A stretch of DNA of 64,000 nt from Dyella sp. SG609 (GTDB taxonomy: Bacteria; Pseudomonadota; Gammaproteobacteria; Xanthomonadales; Rhodanobacteraceae). Each line of letters starts with the position of its first letter. The first letter of the stretch is position 1. The notes beneath the pieces were generated by a model. That model was not told where the DNA came from, did not search any database, and saw only the letters and a program-made list of their open reading frames with translations. The DNA is taken from assembly GCF_012275375.1 (NCBI RefSeq), contig NZ_JAAZQJ010000005.1, positions 337,657-401,656 of the forward strand, in the 5' to 3' direction. Shown in pieces: positions 62,770 through 64,000 of the stretch. Position numbers and translations under genes: made by a program.

Positions 62770-62913
62770 TCAGTACCCCCGCAGATCGCGTTCGCGGCGG
62801 ACCACTTCCCAGCCACCCGTGCGAGCGACGATTTCCACATCCAGGCCGGCGGCTTCCAGAGCGTCAGCGCGGATTTCGGCCTGTTCCAGATCGGTGTAGA
62901 TCGTGGTCTTCAT
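62770..62913 (-). CDS. First gene of the phage early operon, 47 residues
   Basis: A 47-residue protein, MKTTIYTDLEQAEIRADALE and EIVARTGGWEVVRRERDLRG. GGGGAGG lies 7 bases before ATG 62913, the best ribosome site in the operon, which fits its leading position. It lies about 57 bases downstream of the proposed -10. No recognised family. Confidence 0.65.
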   Translation of the reverse strand: MKTTIYTDLEQAEIRADALEAAGLDVEIVARTGGWEVVRRERDLRGY

Positions 62914-62969
62914 GGTCTTGCCTCCCCAGCCTCCTGGGCTGTTGAGGTAATTCAACCATGATTTGCATA

Positions 62970-62998
62970 CGAATACAAGTTATACTTGTATATGCCAA
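62970..62998 (-). promoter_or_regulatory. Early promoter with embedded operator
   Basis: On the minus strand: -35 TTGGCA (62993-62998), 17-bp spacer, -10 TATTCG (62970-62975). A 19-bp perfect inverted repeat ATACAAGT-TAT-ACTTGTAT (62973-62991) fills the spacer and touches the -10. A bound repressor would block RNA polymerase, the classic layout of a lysogeny-controlled phage promoter. The repressor gene is not in the window. Confidence 0.6.
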
Positions 62999-63044
62999 AA
63001 GTTATAGGCAACAAAAAGGGCGCATTGCGCGCCCTAGCGAATCT

Positions 63045-63440
63045 CTACTTGCCTAGAGGTGCCAGGCATGGATATGCATTGACTATTGAGTGCATCGCAA
63101 CGCCCTGATACTCAGAGCCTCGCTTGGAAGGATGGGCGTCCACATAGGCAATGAAGTTGCGAGCCAACATGATTGTGCTGATTCGATCTTTCAGGCAGTC
63201 CGTGTTGTTGTGCGGGCGTACTACGGCCCCAACTGTAAGTCCATCTAGCAACCCAAGCATATAGCCAACGCTCATCGACATGCTTACATCTTGAACGGCG
63301 TCAGGAGTCGGCGGGTGTCCTTCCGTAAAATCCACGAAACGCTTGAGATTTGTATAGACAATGTCGGCAGATTGGGCTTTCTCTTGGCCCACGCATGTCA
63401 TCGATGCAGCCATCAGGACGAAGAAAATTAGTGTCTTCAT
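63045..63440 (-). CDS. Exported Rap1a/Tai-like protein
   Basis: A 131-residue protein with a Sec signal peptide (MKTLIFFVLMAASMTCVGQ). The mature part has the Rap1a/Tai pattern: GYMLGLLDGLTVGAVV, then DCLKDRISTIMLARNFIAYV, DAHPSKRGSEYQGVAMHSIV and a final NAYPC; the two Cys would form the family disulfide. Rap1a proteins are immunity factors against type VI peptidoglycan effectors, and relatives occur in prophages. The start at 63440 overlaps the lipoprotein gene upstream. Confidence 0.6.
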   Translation of the reverse strand: MKTLIFFVLMAASMTCVGQEKAQSADIVYTNLKRFVDFTEGHPPTPDAVQDVSMSMSVGYMLGLLDGLTVGAVVRPHNNTDCLKDRISTIMLARNFIAYVDAHPSKRGSEYQGVAMHSIVNAYPCLAPLGK

Positions 63441-63751
63441 CTGACAGGCGCCACAATTAACACGCCAGCATGGTTCTGCGCCTGTCTTACTTCGCCAGGG
63501 CCATATTGCACGACCTTGTTGTCCCTTAAGACAACTTGATAGTCGGCACGATCCCATGACCAGCCAGACATAAGGCGATTCTTGTATGTAAGAACGTCAT
63601 AACCGTCGACCTGGGCATATCCATCCGGCCGGCCGAGCTGATGCTCGACAGACGCCCGGTCCTGACCCACCGTCAGATCTCGAATCTTGCCACCCGTGGC
63701 GCATCCGGCAAGAGCGACGGCCACGGCCGCCATACACAGCATCCTATTCAT
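63437..63751 (-). CDS. Lipoprotein with BamE/OmlA-like domain
   Basis: A 104-residue lipoprotein. The lipobox is LAGC in MNRMLCMAAVAVALAGCATG. The mature part IRDLTVGQDRASVEHQLGRP, then DGYDVLTYKNR resembles the SmpA/OmlA/BamE fold (G-x5-V-x3-LG-P). It is probably outer-membrane anchored. Coupled to the Rap1a-like gene by ATGA. In a prophage such a pair could alter the lysogen surface. Confidence 0.65.
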   Translation of the reverse strand: MNRMLCMAAVAVALAGCATGGKIRDLTVGQDRASVEHQLGRPDGYAQVDGYDVLTYKNRLMSGWSWDRADYQVVLRDNKVVQYGPGEVRQAQNHAGVLIVAPVR

Positions 63752-63933
63752 ACGTCCCCCTCCGTATTTGAAGGCCGTTCTGGCCTGGTGCGGCGAAGCT
63801 CCAGCAGCTTCGCATCCTGCAGATAGCTAATTCTTCCCTCGTGGCTCACCACCCCTAGTTTCCTCTTTGCGGGTCTCAACTGCTTTAAGGCTTCTCTGGC
63901 TTGCTCTAGGAGCGGGTCTCGCTTCTTGGACAT
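63748..63933 (-). CDS. Small basic phage protein, 61 residues
   Basis: Charged helical peptide (LLEQAREALKQLRPAKRKLG). GGGGGAG lies 7 bases upstream of the ATG and ATGA couples it to the lipoprotein gene. It overlaps a second open frame (63827-64000) in another phase, so one of the two may be spurious. Confidence 0.5.
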   Translation of the reverse strand: MSKKRDPLLEQAREALKQLRPAKRKLGVVSHEGRISYLQDAKLLELRRTRPERPSNTEGDV

Positions 63934-64000
63934 CTCGCATCTCCCCCTTGAGTCTTGCGACCGTCACGACATCAAAGGCTTTGTACTCTTCTTTCGTAAG
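63827..64000 (-). CDS. 3' end of a phage gene cut by the window edge
   Basis: The frame is open from the right edge and reads LTKEEYKAFDVVTVARLKGE, then a basic tail to a TAG at 63827. The first part looks like a real protein; the overlap with the 61-residue gene makes the tail doubtful. No family can be given. Confidence 0.35.
   Translation of the reverse strand, partial: LTKEEYKAFDVVTVARLKGEMRDVQEARPAPRASQRSLKAVETRKEETRGGEPRGKN

Overview
The window comes from a GC-rich gammaproteobacterial chromosome. Gene content and order (rsmB-fmt-def / LysM protein-dprA-topA-tsaC, an AmpE-like protein, BamE-like lipoproteins, Xanthomonas-style injectisome parts) suggest the order Xanthomonadales (Lysobacterales), perhaps Rhodanobacteraceae such as Dyella, Luteibacter or Frateuria. 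That placement is an inference from gene content.

Region 1 (1-13.3 kb) is the core of a type III secretion injectisome. On the minus strand lie a secretin cut by the window edge (sctC), sctV and a small FliO-like protein. A soluble histidine kinase and a FixJ/LuxR-type response regulator then open a plus-strand operon that continues into sctQ-sctR-sctS-sctT. sctU is on the minus strand, opposite two unrecognised genes. A GNAT acetyltransferase, an exported protein and a probable secreted type III substrate close the block. Palindromes of the form CTAGGG-N4-CCCTAG stand in four intergenic regions of this block; I noticed none elsewhere. They are probably operators of one regulator, most simply the linked response regulator. 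ATPase, ring, needle and chaperone genes are absent and presumably lie left of the window.

Region 2 (13.3-32.7 kb) is housekeeping: tRNA-Met, rppH, bfd and bfr sharing an iron-response-like promoter element, a bactofilin, erpA, nudC, an AmpE-like protein, an MFS-acyltransferase fusion, purD, a lone acyl-CoA ligase, tsaC, topA, dprA, a LysM protein, def, fmt and rsmB.

Region 3 (32.8-44.8 kb) is a cell-envelope glycan cluster: two GT39-type membrane glycosyltransferases, three tandem paralogous glycosyltransferases, a fused O-antigen ligase/GT2 protein, a WaaE-like GT2, a CDP-glycerol-transferase-like protein, a TPR protein and an LpxL-type acyltransferase. It probably decorates LPS core or O-antigen. 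dtd, rpoD and an NTF2-like protein follow.

Region 4 (48-53.5 kb) starts at tRNA-Ile2(CAT). A tyrosine recombinase sits directly against the tRNA 3' end, followed by a VbhA-type antitoxin, about 0.9 kb of apparently non-coding DNA with repeated palindromes, and unrecognised cargo including a 567-residue membrane protein. GC is visibly lower than in the flank.

Region 5 (53.6-64 kb, open at the right) is the left part of a prophage. An integrase and an excisionase-like protein end a long minus-strand operon of about 25 mostly tiny genes, many joined by 4-base ATGA/GTGA overlaps. The operon encodes a Bet/RecT annealase, SSB, a MoxR-like AAA+ ATPase with a VWA/HExxH partner, and two Gly-Tyr repeat peptides. 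It appears to start at a promoter with a 19-bp operator between -35 and -10. Upstream are a Rap1a/Tai-like protein and a lipoprotein. The AAA+/VWA pair inside a recombination operon and the operator-linked injectisome are the best candidates for undescribed biology.
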